From: Halomonas binhaiensis
GTDB lineage: Bacteria; Pseudomonadota; Gammaproteobacteria; Pseudomonadales; Halomonadaceae
Length of the DNA: 64,000 bases
Assembly (NCBI RefSeq): GCF_008329985.2
Contig: NZ_CP038437.2
Coordinates: forward strand, 3,286,001 to 3,350,000
Reading direction: 5' to 3'
Part shown: one piece after another, positions 44,883 to 53,738 of the stretch
How positions within the stretch are numbered: the stretch's first letter is position 1
Layout: every line of letters starts with the position of its first letter
The notes under the pieces: model-generated
Database searches by the model: none
What the model saw: the letters and a program-made list of their open reading frames with translations, nothing else
Told to the model about the DNA's origin: nothing
Program-made: the position numbers and the translations under genes

Positions 44883-46991
44883 CTAATGATCCTGCTCGTC
44901 ATCAGGTGAACGATACGCCTTGATCAATCGCCTCTGCACGCTCTCCGGTACCGGCTCATAGTGGCTGAACCGCAGGCTGTAGGTGCCGGCTCCGCCGGTC
45001 ATGGCATTGAGGCGGCTCGGATAATCGAGCACCTCGGCGAGCGGTACCAAAGCCTGGAAGCTGACCTGGTCCCCCAGGCTACGGGTGTCGAGAATACGCC
45101 CGCGGCTTGTTGTGAGATCAGCGGTGAGATCGCCCATGGCGCCACCGGGAGCATCCACGGCGAGTTCTGCCAAAGGCTCCAGCACCAGAGGGCTGGCCTT
45201 GCCCACGGCATCCAGAAAAGCCTTGCGACCCGCAATCACAAAGGCGATTTCCTTGGAGTCCACCGGATGCGTCTTACCATCGAGCACCGTGACGCGTACG
45301 TCCTGCAGCGGATAGCCTGCCAGGGCACCGCTGGACATGGCCTGACGCACGCCTTTCTCCACCGCCGGCAACAACGATGACGGAATAGCCCCGCCGCGGA
45401 TGGTATCGCTGAACTCGAAGCCAGCCCCTCGGGACAGGGGCTCCACCTTCAGGAACACTTCGCCGAACTGGCCAGCGCCACCGGTCTGCTTCTTGTGCCG
45501 GCAGTGTCCTTCTGCAGGCGCGGCGATGGTCTCGCGGTAAGCAATGGAAGGTATGCTGGTCGTCACCTCTATCCTGAAACGCTGGCCGAGTCGCTCCAGG
45601 GCTGTATTCAGGTGCAGCTCGCCGAGCCCCCGCAGCACCGTTTCCTGCGTCACGCCATCCCGCGCGACCTCAAGCCCCGGATCTTCCTCCACCAGTTTGG
45701 CCAGAGCTTCGGAGAGGCGCTGCTCATCGCCATGGCGGGTGGTCTGAATCGCCAGGCCAAATACTGGTGCCGGCAGAGCCACCGGACGCAAGCGGATATG
45801 GTCTTCATCGTGGGAATCATGCAGCACGCTATCCAGCGTAGCTTCCTCCACCTTGGTCAAGGCGCAGAGTTCGCCGGGCCCACAACGCTCCACCTCTTGA
45901 GGGCGACGCCCCTGAAAGCGCAATAGCGTGCCCACTCGAAACGGCTTGCGGGCGTCCCCGGCAAATAGCCGAGTGTCGCGAGTAACAGTGCCTTGATGCA
46001 CGCGAAACAAGGCCACCTTGCCCAGGTAAGGGTCATGTTCGATACGCACCACATGCGCCAGCACATGGGCCTCGGGATCAGGCTGGGCCAGGAACTCGGT
46101 TTCTTGCTTGATCTCGGTTTCTTGCTTGAGTTCTGCCTCTTCCTTGAGCCCTGTCTCTTTCTGGACCTCCGCGCGTAAAAAAGGAGGCGGGTTGCCCTCC
46201 AGCGGATTGGGCATCATGCGTTCGAAGACATTCAGCAGTTCCACGACCCCGGCGCCGCTGGTCGCTGAGACAAAGCAGATCGGCACCAGATGGCCCTGGC
46301 GCAGGGCGGCCTCGAAAGGATCATGCAGTTGGGCCGGCTCAAGGGCCTCGCCCTGCTCCAGATATAGCGCCATCAGCTCTTCATCCAGTTCCACGACCTG
46401 GTCCACCAGCATCTCGTGGACATCCGCCACCGAACCGAAATCCGACTCGCCATCGGGAGCGAAGAAACAATCCACCACTCGACTCGCTCCCTGAGCCGGA
46501 AGATTGAGAGGCAAGCATTCCGGCCCGAACTGGTCGCGCAGGCTTTCCAGCAATGCCGGCAAGCGCTCGGGAGCGGTATCGATACGATTGATGACGATCA
46601 GCCGGCACAGACCACGCTCCGCGAGCCACTGCATCATCCGCCGGGCACTGACGTCGATACCACGTTCGGCATCAATGACCACGGCCACCGTTTCCACGGC
46701 AGGCAAAATGGAGAGCGCCATGCCCTGAAAGTCGGCGTAACCAGGCGTATCGATCAGATTGATATGCGCCTCGCCCCAGGTGAGCCCCATGGGCGTGGCG
46801 GTGATGGAGTGTTCGAGCATGGCCTCCTGAGCCTGGCTATCGCCAAGGGGAGTGCCCTTGCGCAGTTGGCTGGTTTCACTTTCTCCAGCCGCCTCCAGCA
46901 GCGCTTCGGCCAATCGCGTCTTGCCTACCCCGGCCTGGCCGGCCAGAGCGATATTGCGAATCCGTTCGGGACCTCGTTCGACGTCGCTCAT
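44883..46991 (-). CDS. EF-G-like translational GTPase (FusA2/EF-G paralogue group)
   Basis: The 702-residue protein has the EF-G domain order. G1 is at 18-25 (GQAGVGKT), G3 at 81-84 (DTPG) and G4 at 135-138 (NRID in place of NKxD). Position 85, normally the catalytic histidine of translational GTPases, is tyrosine. Both deviations are common in EF-G-like paralogues that do not drive normal translocation. A lysine/glutamine/glutamate-rich stretch near residue 277-301 (KQETE repeats) comes from an 18-bp tandem expansion between the GTPase and second domains. It is a single gene with no ribosomal neighbours. Confidence 0.82.
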   Translation of the reverse strand: MSDVERGPERIRNIALAGQAGVGKTRLAEALLEAAGESETSQLRKGTPLGDSQAQEAMLEHSITATPMGLTWGEAHINLIDTPGYADFQGMALSILPAVETVAVVIDAERGIDVSARRMMQWLAERGLCRLIVINRIDTAPERLPALLESLRDQFGPECLPLNLPAQGASRVVDCFFAPDGESDFGSVADVHEMLVDQVVELDEELMALYLEQGEALEPAQLHDPFEAALRQGHLVPICFVSATSGAGVVELLNVFERMMPNPLEGNPPPFLRAEVQKETGLKEEAELKQETEIKQETEFLAQPDPEAHVLAHVVRIEHDPYLGKVALFRVHQGTVTRDTRLFAGDARKPFRVGTLLRFQGRRPQEVERCGPGELCALTKVEEATLDSVLHDSHDEDHIRLRPVALPAPVFGLAIQTTRHGDEQRLSEALAKLVEEDPGLEVARDGVTQETVLRGLGELHLNTALERLGQRFRIEVTTSIPSIAYRETIAAPAEGHCRHKKQTGGAGQFGEVFLKVEPLSRGAGFEFSDTIRGGAIPSSLLPAVEKGVRQAMSSGALAGYPLQDVRVTVLDGKTHPVDSKEIAFVIAGRKAFLDAVGKASPLVLEPLAELAVDAPGGAMGDLTADLTTSRGRILDTRSLGDQVSFQALVPLAEVLDYPSRLNAMTGGAGTYSLRFSHYEPVPESVQRRLIKAYRSPDDEQDH
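46095..46166 (-). repeat. In-frame 18-bp tandem repeat inside the EF-G-like gene
   Basis: Four 18-bp units at 46095, 46113, 46131 and 46149 encode KQETE-like hexads in the linker between GTPase and following domain; the first two units are nearly identical. Confidence 0.85.
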
Positions 46992-47096
46992 CGGAGCACC
47001 CTCCAGGCAGTGGCAGCCTTAAAAGGGTAGCAGCTGGAGCGCTTATCGGATCTATCGACGAATGGCCAGATTCCTTTCGAGAAACGGCCAACTTCC

Positions 47097-47999
47097 TCAC
47101 CCTTCTTTGCGTCTTTCTTCTTTGCGCCGTTCCCCATCACCTCTAGGCGAGAGTTCTTCGCGAATCAACTCGGCCAGACGCCGGGCAGGTTCGGTGGGAC
47201 GCCGCGCAGCCAGGTGCAAGGCCAGTTCCACGGCAGGCAGCGGTGGCAGACCGCTACTCTCGTCCAGCACTCGCAACTGCGCGGTCAGCATGCTGCGGGT
47301 GACCACCACGATGGCCAGGCCGGCCTGAACCATCGGTGTCAGGCCAGCCATGGACTGGCTGGTATAGGCCACTCGCCAGTCGCGGCCCGTCGTGGCCAAT
47401 GCCTGCTCGACCACTTCTTGGCACCAGTCGACGCCGGGCGAGTAAAGCGCCAGCGGCAAGGGATCAGTGAGCGGGGGTTGACGTTCCAGCCCTACGGCCC
47501 AAGTCAACGGCTCGCGGCGGATCACCTCGCCCCCGGGCGCATGGCGCTGGCGGGTCACCAGCGCCATGTCCAGTTCATCGGCACGCACCTGCTCCACCAG
47601 GGAAGCACTGTTGCCACAGGTCACCTGCAGACGCACCTCGGGATAGAGCTGATGAAACCAGGAGAACACCGAGGTCAGCAGGATCGCATAGTCCTCTGGA
47701 ATCCCCAGGTTAAGCTCCCCCGTCACCCGCCTGCTGCGCATGTCGGCCAGGGCTTCATCGTTGAGCGCCAACAGGCGGCGAGCGTGCCCCAGTAAGCGCT
47801 CACCATCGGCCGTAAACCGCATGCGCCGCCCTTCCCGTTCATGCAACGCCACGCCCAACGCTTCTTCCAGACGCTGCAACTGCATGCTGACGGTGGACTG
47901 GGTATAGGCCAGCCGTCGCGCGGCGGCAGTGACACCACCGGTATCGGCGACCGCCACCAAAGTACGCAGCAAGGTCAGGTCGAGAGTCGGGGCACGCAT
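47097..47999 (-). CDS. LysR-family transcriptional regulator
   Basis: The protein of about 300 residues has a LysR helix-turn-helix (LDLTLLRTLVAVADTGGVTAAARRLAYTQSTVSMQLQRLEE) and an effector domain. The start is ATG 47999, preceded by GGGTGA; ATG 48014 is an alternative. It is divergent from a DMT-family exporter at 48108 and is its probable regulator. The C-terminus ends in an Arg/Glu/Lys-rich tail (RRKEERRKEG) that also looks repeat-derived. Confidence 0.84.
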   Translation of the reverse strand: MRAPTLDLTLLRTLVAVADTGGVTAAARRLAYTQSTVSMQLQRLEEALGVALHEREGRRMRFTADGERLLGHARRLLALNDEALADMRSRRVTGELNLGIPEDYAILLTSVFSWFHQLYPEVRLQVTCGNSASLVEQVRADELDMALVTRQRHAPGGEVIRREPLTWAVGLERQPPLTDPLPLALYSPGVDWCQEVVEQALATTGRDWRVAYTSQSMAGLTPMVQAGLAIVVVTRSMLTAQLRVLDESSGLPPLPAVELALHLAARRPTEPARRLAELIREELSPRGDGERRKEERRKEG

Positions 48000-48107
48000 C
48001 AATACATCACCCATCTTGATGAATGAAATCAATAAAGATCGTTTTCATGATGAATCATGGCTGATTATGCTGCTGCCGTCATCCACCGGAAAGCAGGAGC
48101 TTCGACC

Positions 48108-49076
48108 ATGCAGGCCCAGACGCCCCATCCCTATCCCTCCATCTGGCACGGCACCGGCGCCGCCCTGTTGGCAGTGGTGTTGTGGGCGCTGATCCCCCTG
48201 CTGGTGACTTCAGCCGAGGGGCTGCCGCCGCTGCGGCTCTCCACCCTGGCACTGTTGGCCGGTGCCCTGGCAACCCTGCCCATGGCGCGCCGACGCCGCC
48301 GAGGCGAATCCGATCAACCGCTCGGCCAGGGGCTGGTGGTCTACGCTGGAGTCTCCCTGCTGATTGCGGTGGCGGTGGGCGGTTGCTTCATGAGCTTTTC
48401 CCTCGCCCCGACCGCCGAAGCGGCCCTGATTGCCTATACCTGGCCGGTGTTCTTCCTGTTGGCGAGCCAGTGGTTGACCACAAGGCGCCTGACACTGACC
48501 ACGCTTATCGGCGCCTTGCTGGCATTTTCGGGCGCGGCCTTGCTGGTCGCTCCCCAAGCGCTGGCGAGCGGTCTTTCCGGACCTTGGCATGGCTATCTGC
48601 TGGCACTGGCCGCCGCCCTGTGCTGGGCGCTCTATTCCCTGGCTTGCCAGGTCCCGGCTTATCGCCTCAGCCAGCGCCTGCCACACCTGCTGCTGATCGC
48701 CAGCCTGATCACCGGTGCCGCCAGCCTGGCGCTCGAAGGAATGAGCGCCATGCCTTCACCCACGGCACTGCTGGCCACTGCCGTGCTCGGTCTCGGCCCT
48801 TACGGCATCGCCATGCTGGCATGGGAACGAGCCCTGCAGGCACCCCAGGCCCAGCGCCTGGGCAACCTGGCCCACGCGGTGCCGGTGCTGGCCACCCTGT
48901 TCCTGATGCTGGCCGGAGTGACCGCACCAGACTGGCGCCTGCCGATAGCCGCCGGCCTGGTGGTATGGGGCAGCATCGTCGCCAGCGCCGGAGCCAAAGC
49001 CAGCGCACGGAGACTCAGCAACAAACGGCCAGAGATGGATATCGACTTGCAGGATGACCCCGCCCAGCTACATTGA
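48108..49076 (+). CDS. DMT-superfamily (EamA) transporter
   Basis: The protein has 322 residues from ATG 48108, which follows AGGAG by 9 bp. It has ten predicted helices in two EamA repeats (WALIPLLVTSAEGLPPLRLS and the later AALCWALYSLACQV). Members usually export amino acids or metabolites. The adjacent divergent LysR gene probably induces it. It is followed closely by a SnoaL-like gene that may be co-transcribed. Confidence 0.83.
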   Translation: MQAQTPHPYPSIWHGTGAALLAVVLWALIPLLVTSAEGLPPLRLSTLALLAGALATLPMARRRRRGESDQPLGQGLVVYAGVSLLIAVAVGGCFMSFSLAPTAEAALIAYTWPVFFLLASQWLTTRRLTLTTLIGALLAFSGAALLVAPQALASGLSGPWHGYLLALAAALCWALYSLACQVPAYRLSQRLPHLLLIASLITGAASLALEGMSAMPSPTALLATAVLGLGPYGIAMLAWERALQAPQAQRLGNLAHAVPVLATLFLMLAGVTAPDWRLPIAAGLVVWGSIVASAGAKASARRLSNKRPEMDIDLQDDPAQLH

Positions 49077-49104
49077 GCGGGGTGCCATTCAATAAGGTAA
49101 AGCA

Positions 49105-49494
49105 ATGAACAGCGACGAACTGTCGGCCCGCTATCGCGGTTATATCGAGTGCCTGAACCAACAGGACTGGGACAGCCTGGGGCGCTATGTCAGCGAGAAC
49201 GTCAGCCACAATGGCAAAACCCTGGGGTTGAGCGGCTACCGTGCCATGCTGGAAGGAGATTTTGCGGCCATTCCGGATCTTTACTTCAACGTCGCCCTGC
49301 TCGTCTCACAGCCCCCACACATCGCCAGCCAATTGGTGTTCAACTGCACACCCACCGGCATGCTGTTCGGGCTGCCGGTCAACGGCAAGCCCGTACAATT
49401 CGAAGAGAATGTGTTCTATGAATTCGATGAGGATGGAAAGATCCAGAACGTCTGGTCGATCATCGACAAGGGTGCCATTGCAGAGCAGATATGA
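49105..49494 (+). CDS. SnoaL-like/ester-cyclase family protein
   Basis: The 129-residue protein of the SnoaL-like polyketide cyclase (ester cyclase) fold has an N-terminal YRGYIECLNQQDWDSLGRYVSENVSHNG pattern and a GKPVQFEENVFYEFDEDGKIQ core. The members act on diverse small substrates or none. It lies 28 bp after the DMT exporter gene. A broken copy of residues ~16-45 is found at 53622-53711, on the far side of the integron cassettes. Confidence 0.78.
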   Translation: MNSDELSARYRGYIECLNQQDWDSLGRYVSENVSHNGKTLGLSGYRAMLEGDFAAIPDLYFNVALLVSQPPHIASQLVFNCTPTGMLFGLPVNGKPVQFEENVFYEFDEDGKIQNVWSIIDKGAIAEQI

Positions 49495-49570
49495 GGCAGA
49501 TTGCGGGGCTTTGGGTCTAGTAGAGACTGACGTCTCTTTTCGGCCAAAAGCGGACGTTGAGGCAATGCTG

Positions 49571-49643
49571 ATATAACGCCGCACTCACCGGTAAATTGGG
49601 AGCGAAGCGAGTAATTTACCCGTGTGCAGCGCCTTGTTATAAC
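49571..49643 (-). other. Integron attC site of the SIR2-HerA cassette
   Basis: On the minus strand the site begins with the R'' box TATAAC, 8 bp after the HerA stop, followed by AAGGCGC. It folds through GGTAAATT/AATTTACC (49590-49597 with 49613-49620) and ends with GGCGTTATAT (R' box). The R'' box is the exact complement of the GTTATA that opens this cassette at 52713, which is the rule for integron cassettes. Confidence 0.8.
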
Positions 49644-49650
49644 GCTTTTA

Positions 49651-51492
49651 TTAGCTGCACATTCTCTCAGATATTTCCTTTAATTTTTCCAGATATAAGC
49701 GATCACTAGCCCACCCTTGAGCAAACGGAATCGTATTCGACTTCGGTAATTGCTCTTCTTTTAAATCTTTGACTCTTACTCTGGAAGGTAGAGCAGCTCC
49801 CTCGCCAACAAATATTGCTTCTTGCTGAGATAAAATAGGTAGTGCACCAACCATGCCAGATAACCCATCTGGTAAGAAGCGTGCGACATGCTGTTGATCG
49901 GCAGAATTTGTAAGTCTTAAAACGACCCACGTACCACACTGTGATATTACAGTACTGTCTACATCAGCGGGTCGCTGGCTTACCAACATTAGTCCAATTC
50001 CGTATTTTCGCCCCTCTCTTGCAATGCGCCTTATTGCGCCTTGAGCTGCTGAATATTGCGCTTCTCCATGATCAGGGACATACCTATGTGCCTCTTCACA
50101 CACCAGTAAAATAGGATCTTTTTCTTTTTCATCCTGCGTTTGAAAAACCTTATACTGGAAAAGCAGTCGGGCAATCAATGCAGTAAGCGGGCCTGCAACT
50201 TCATTTGGAAGCCCTGAAATATCAATGATTCGGATATCTTTCTTTTCCTGCTTTGGTGTACCAACAAACTGGTTCAAAATCTCGTGTAATTTTATTTGAT
50301 CTTTGTAATCTCGCCAACATTCCATCATAAATGAAAGCCGATTATCTCTTCGAAGAACTTTTAACTTATCTAATACTGATGATACATAAGTCATGCCAGA
50401 ATCTGATGCTGGTAATGGTTCTATAACTTTTGATCCTTTTTTGAATCTACCACCTTGTATATACCGCACATGACTCTCAAACTCATCCAAGCAAAATGGT
50501 CTGGGCTTGTCTCGATCAAACTCCAGGATATCTGAAGCGTCTTTACCATCAAAAAAATCTGGATCATCAATATTGTCTAGATGACTCAAAGTCTCTGAAC
50601 CAAATTCTCTTGGGCAAGGCTTTACAATTCCGGCAATAACCATTCTTGCATGTGCAAGTGCTTTTTGAACTACATTATTTTGGCTAGTGGCGCTTCTCTC
50701 GGATTTTCCAATAACTAGATTCGTAAACTCATCGCTAGCCATTAACCAGTAAGGAAGCTTTATCTCTTCTTGGCCATCCTCACCCGCTGCAATGTCATAC
50801 GCACGGTATTGGACTGCTCTAGTCTTAAATGCTGAACCGTATTCTCCATGAGGGTCAATAACCACAATCTGAGGTGACAACTCTTTATCATTATTTTTAT
50901 GAGACAGTACACTATGAATAATCGCTGCTACAGTGCCTGATTTTCCTGACCCTGTAGAACCAAGAACAGCACAATGCATACCAAACATCTTATTGATGTT
51001 GGCTCTACATGTTGTAGATTCAGATGCGCTATAAACTGCAAAAGGAACTAGTGGATCAACGGATTCATCTCTTGTGCCTTCTGCCGAACGGTACACAAAA
51101 GAAATTTCTTCGTTAGTTAGTAGAAATACACCTTGCTGAGGTAAGGGATAAGTTTTGATGCCACGTTTAAAAGCCAATTTGGAACTGATGTTGTTCCAAC
51201 TTCCTTCAGCCAGTAACTGCACCTCCATTACGCGTTGATCTGAATCAGCGTTTACGGGAATTCCTGATTCAATTAACTCCTCTGAACGCATTCTGAGCAT
51301 TGTTACTAGGCCAAAAATTATTTTGCGACCATAGTGAATTTTCACCATACTACCTATTTGCCCAATAGGGTAAACGCGGCCATTGAAGGTTCTGGATAAC
51401 TCAGATATTGTATCAGATATCTCAACTTTAACATTATTTCCAGATACTTCAACAATTTGTCCTATTTTTAACTCTTCTTCCGGTGTAAACAT
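49651..51492 (-). CDS. HerA-type hexameric ATPase of a SIR2-HerA defence pair
   Basis: The 613-residue protein has an N-terminal HAS-barrel (~5-150), Walker A GSTGSGKS at 178-185, Walker B with the catalytic glutamates in LLVCEEAH (462-469), and a sensor segment around SQRPADVDST. HerA ATPases form hexamers that move DNA. The start lies 2 bp after the upstream SIR2 gene, so the pair is co-translated. SIR2-HerA pairs are an established anti-phage system in which the SIR2 subunit destroys NAD on infection. DNA of this region is clearly AT-richer than the chromosome around it, and both genes lie in an integron cassette. Confidence 0.88.
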   Translation of the reverse strand: MFTPEEELKIGQIVEVSGNNVKVEISDTISELSRTFNGRVYPIGQIGSMVKIHYGRKIIFGLVTMLRMRSEELIESGIPVNADSDQRVMEVQLLAEGSWNNISSKLAFKRGIKTYPLPQQGVFLLTNEEISFVYRSAEGTRDESVDPLVPFAVYSASESTTCRANINKMFGMHCAVLGSTGSGKSGTVAAIIHSVLSHKNNDKELSPQIVVIDPHGEYGSAFKTRAVQYRAYDIAAGEDGQEEIKLPYWLMASDEFTNLVIGKSERSATSQNNVVQKALAHARMVIAGIVKPCPREFGSETLSHLDNIDDPDFFDGKDASDILEFDRDKPRPFCLDEFESHVRYIQGGRFKKGSKVIEPLPASDSGMTYVSSVLDKLKVLRRDNRLSFMMECWRDYKDQIKLHEILNQFVGTPKQEKKDIRIIDISGLPNEVAGPLTALIARLLFQYKVFQTQDEKEKDPILLVCEEAHRYVPDHGEAQYSAAQGAIRRIAREGRKYGIGLMLVSQRPADVDSTVISQCGTWVVLRLTNSADQQHVARFLPDGLSGMVGALPILSQQEAIFVGEGAALPSRVRVKDLKEEQLPKSNTIPFAQGWASDRLYLEKLKEISERMCS

Positions 51493-51494
51493 AA

Positions 51495-52667
51495 CTAAAC
51501 CTCACATCCATTCTTTAGCACTGATGTTACACCTCTAAATGTCCACCAATAATCGCTATCGGACTTTCTTTTAAATGGTCCTTGATTTCCTACATATAGA
51601 CCATGCAGAGAAGCAATAATAACTCTTGACCCAAAAAAGGAACTACGCCATCTTTCTAAACATGCTGGTATTCCATCCCTACACTCCAAGAATGCCAGCA
51701 ATACAGTTTTATTTTCTTCTTTAGATAAGGCGAATTCAATTTCGTTATTAATGTGATCATCGCCAAAGCTGTAGCCACAAACCGCTAGCGTATTACTGTT
51801 ACTAGAGTTTAGAGACTTTCTAAACAAATCAAACTGAGTAGAAAAAGGGTCTTGTTGGGTAGCAATGTATTTTGTGGCTTGAGGATAAATTAGTACGCGA
51901 CGATCTACTTTGGGGTAGCGGTCATTGTCCCTAACTCGCCAGACATAACCTTTGTCACAAAGAAACCAATCTATCGACCCATGCATCTTGATTAAGTTTG
52001 CGCGCTGTCCATTTGATGGTGTGGGTTCGCCGTATCTCTGGGTACGATGAGCCACCGCTCCTCCCGCAAACCCATCCCAATATGGGACTTTATTTAGTGC
52101 TAAGGCATCTTCCAAAAGAGTGTCATAGTTAGTTGTGAAAATGTTAACTGTTTTTCTTCGCTCATGAACACCAGCAGACGCATGGTTAAACAGCGTATCT
52201 ACAAACTCTAAATGAGCTCCAATATCGACGATTGGCACAGACGGTGTGCCTTCTTCTACTGTATTTCCATCTTTATCTTCCACATAGCCACACCTGATCA
52301 CATTTGAGATAGATTCAAGAATTATATTATGTGCTTCTTCTAATCTGACTAACTCAATTTCACTACGGTTAATTGTTATTTTCTTTTCTTTGTTTCTTTC
52401 AGCTAGTGCGGCATAGTCTCCGAGATGACTGAGGACATGCTCTATATGGCAGTTTTCAGGCAATTCTTCAAAAAGCGGAGTGATAATTTCGTCATATAAT
52501 TTCTTGTGACTGCTTTCTACATCTTTCTTAACTTTGTTTGTCATTGGGTACATTAGCGGTAATTTAGCATCAAAGCTGATCCCCGCTCCCATTAACCAGC
52601 TTTGCTCACTACACTTTAAGTGCTCTTCAATTTGCGAGAACCACTCCTCATCAATCAATTCATCCAT
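51495..52667 (-). CDS. SIR2-domain protein (NADase effector) of a SIR2-HerA defence pair
   Basis: The 390-residue protein shows SIR2-fold motifs: GAGIS at 27-31, FTTNYD at 177-182, KMHGS at 227-231 with the conserved histidine H229, and a late CGYSFGDDHINNEI. It has no deacetylase zinc cysteines, as in NAD-degrading defence SIR2 proteins. It is translated with HerA (2-bp gap) and should assemble with it into a complex triggered by phage infection. AAGGAAAG precedes its ATG. It is the first gene of the cassette; attC2 lies upstream. Confidence 0.88.
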   Translation of the reverse strand: MDELIDEEWFSQIEEHLKCSEQSWLMGAGISFDAKLPLMYPMTNKVKKDVESSHKKLYDEIITPLFEELPENCHIEHVLSHLGDYAALAERNKEKKITINRSEIELVRLEEAHNIILESISNVIRCGYVEDKDGNTVEEGTPSVPIVDIGAHLEFVDTLFNHASAGVHERRKTVNIFTTNYDTLLEDALALNKVPYWDGFAGGAVAHRTQRYGEPTPSNGQRANLIKMHGSIDWFLCDKGYVWRVRDNDRYPKVDRRVLIYPQATKYIATQQDPFSTQFDLFRKSLNSSNSNTLAVCGYSFGDDHINNEIEFALSKEENKTVLLAFLECRDGIPACLERWRSSFFGSRVIIASLHGLYVGNQGPFKRKSDSDYWWTFRGVTSVLKNGCEV

Positions 52668-52712
52668 TTTCTTTCCTTATTATAAATCTGTGGCCATGCT
52701 GGCAAACAAAGC

Positions 52713-52796
52713 GTTATAACGCTGCCAACGCGCTCAGCTTTTCAGTGGAGGCGAAGCCGCAACGAAAAAGCTGTCGCCGTGCTTGGTCTTGTTAGC
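52713..52796 (-). other. Integron attC site of the small-protein cassette
   Basis: On the minus strand the site runs from R'' box GCTAAC (with AAG) at 52796 through a folded middle (AGCTTTTTCGTTGCGG opposite CGCGCTGAGC region) to GCGTTATAAC at 52713. It starts about 23 bp after the stop of the 113-residue protein. R'' matches the GTTAGC at 53178-53183 that opens this cassette. Confidence 0.78.
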
Positions 52797-52819
52797 AATG
52801 ACGAGGCTCATAGCTTCTG

Positions 52820-53161
52820 CTATAACCGTTCAATCTTTTTGCTCAACGAATGAATATCTTTTAACCAATCATCAGGTTTATTTGTCTCGTTCGACTCCCG
52901 GTGTTTTTTAAATCCATTTAGGGAAATTTGATAGTTACGAATAGCCTCACTTAGGTCGCCAAGCTTCTCATATGCCGCGCCGATTTCCTTGTAAAAAAGA
53001 GGCGTCATTATACAAATAAACGGCGCCTCCTTATCTAAATCTATAATCGTTCGGGCCACCTCGATAACCTGAGCATACTCCTTCGCGCGCTTGCACTCTT
53101 TCAGTCTCTTGCGAAGTTCTTGCCAACGATCGAATTTGTTTTGATCCCAGGATGCAGGCAT
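52820..53161 (-). CDS. Small helical cassette protein, TPR-like
   Basis: The 113-residue protein is predicted all-helical, with one tetratricopeptide-like repeat in APFICIMTPLFYKEIGAAYEKLGDLSEAIRNYQISLNGFKK. I do not recognise a specific family. It is alone in its own attC-bounded cassette, adjacent to the SIR2-HerA cassette. GAAGGTG precedes the ATG. A role in defence or in modulating the neighbouring system is a guess from context. Confidence 0.65.
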   Translation of the reverse strand: MPASWDQNKFDRWQELRKRLKECKRAKEYAQVIEVARTIIDLDKEAPFICIMTPLFYKEIGAAYEKLGDLSEAIRNYQISLNGFKKHRESNETNKPDDWLKDIHSLSKKIERL

Positions 53162-53177
53162 TCTCTTTCACCTTCTT

Positions 53178-53183
53178 GCTAAC
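53178..53183 (-). other. Cassette boundary (GTTAGC recombination point)
   Basis: On the minus strand GTTAGC lies 17 bp before the start of the small cassette gene and equals the complement of that cassette's R'' box. It therefore marks the 5' end of the cassette. The sequence beyond it lacks an attC or integrase gene, so the array ends here at a non-standard site. Confidence 0.65.
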
Positions 53184-53621
53184 ATAGATCATCGTACATG
53201 CAGCATATACCGAATGAACGTCCCTGCTGCCTTTGCCAGCATGTCCGCTTAGGGTCGTAAGCTGACTCCCTCCACTCCCCTTTATATGAGACACGCCTTA
53301 CACCAAAACCTAGTCCATTTCATAAAAAAACAAAAGGAAACACAGATGAATCAATGCTAGCCAATAGTAGAACAAAGATTCATCTCAACCTCTTGTTAAT
53401 GATTTCGCAAAACATGGTGTAAGCACTCACTTTCACTCCCTGCCTAGAAGTTACTAAGTGCTACTTTTTCTGAAGCTATCTAGATCGTGACTTCCTGATA
53501 TACCTTTCCTGCCGTATAGGAAGGTAACGCCAGCATCCTGGCGACGTTTTGCCGCGGGAATGAGAGGCAGTGTGATAGAGGAAGACGGCGTCATTACCTT
53601 CACGCTGGCAACCACATTGGG
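53184..53621. other. 438-bp stretch without a recognisable gene
   Basis: AT-rich spacer next to the cassette boundary. No attI, attC or open frame of note was found; the plus-strand segment near 53581-53621 leads into the SnoaL-like fragment. Confidence 0.55.
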
Positions 53622-53711
53622 TGGCTGAACCAGCAGGACCGGGACAATCTGGGCTGCTATGTCAGCGAGAATGTCAGCCACAATGGGAAGATCCTATGGC
53701 TGAGTGGATAT
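53622..53711 (+). pseudogene. SnoaL-like gene fragment
   Basis: Thirty codons match residues 16-45 of the intact SnoaL-like gene at 49105 (24 of 30 identical, including LNQQD and YVSENVSHNGK). No start, end or continuing frame is present. It is a decayed paralogue separated from the intact copy by the cassette island. Confidence 0.8.
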
Positions 53712-53738
53712 GCACCCACAGCAAATTACGGCGAGTTT

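Noticed and set aside
46416..47030. Plus-strand open frame over the EF-G-like gene
   Set aside because: Antisense shadow with no recognisable domain.
52820..53161. Small cassette protein as an antitoxin or toxin
   Set aside because: No recognisable toxin or antitoxin motif and no partner gene in the cassette.
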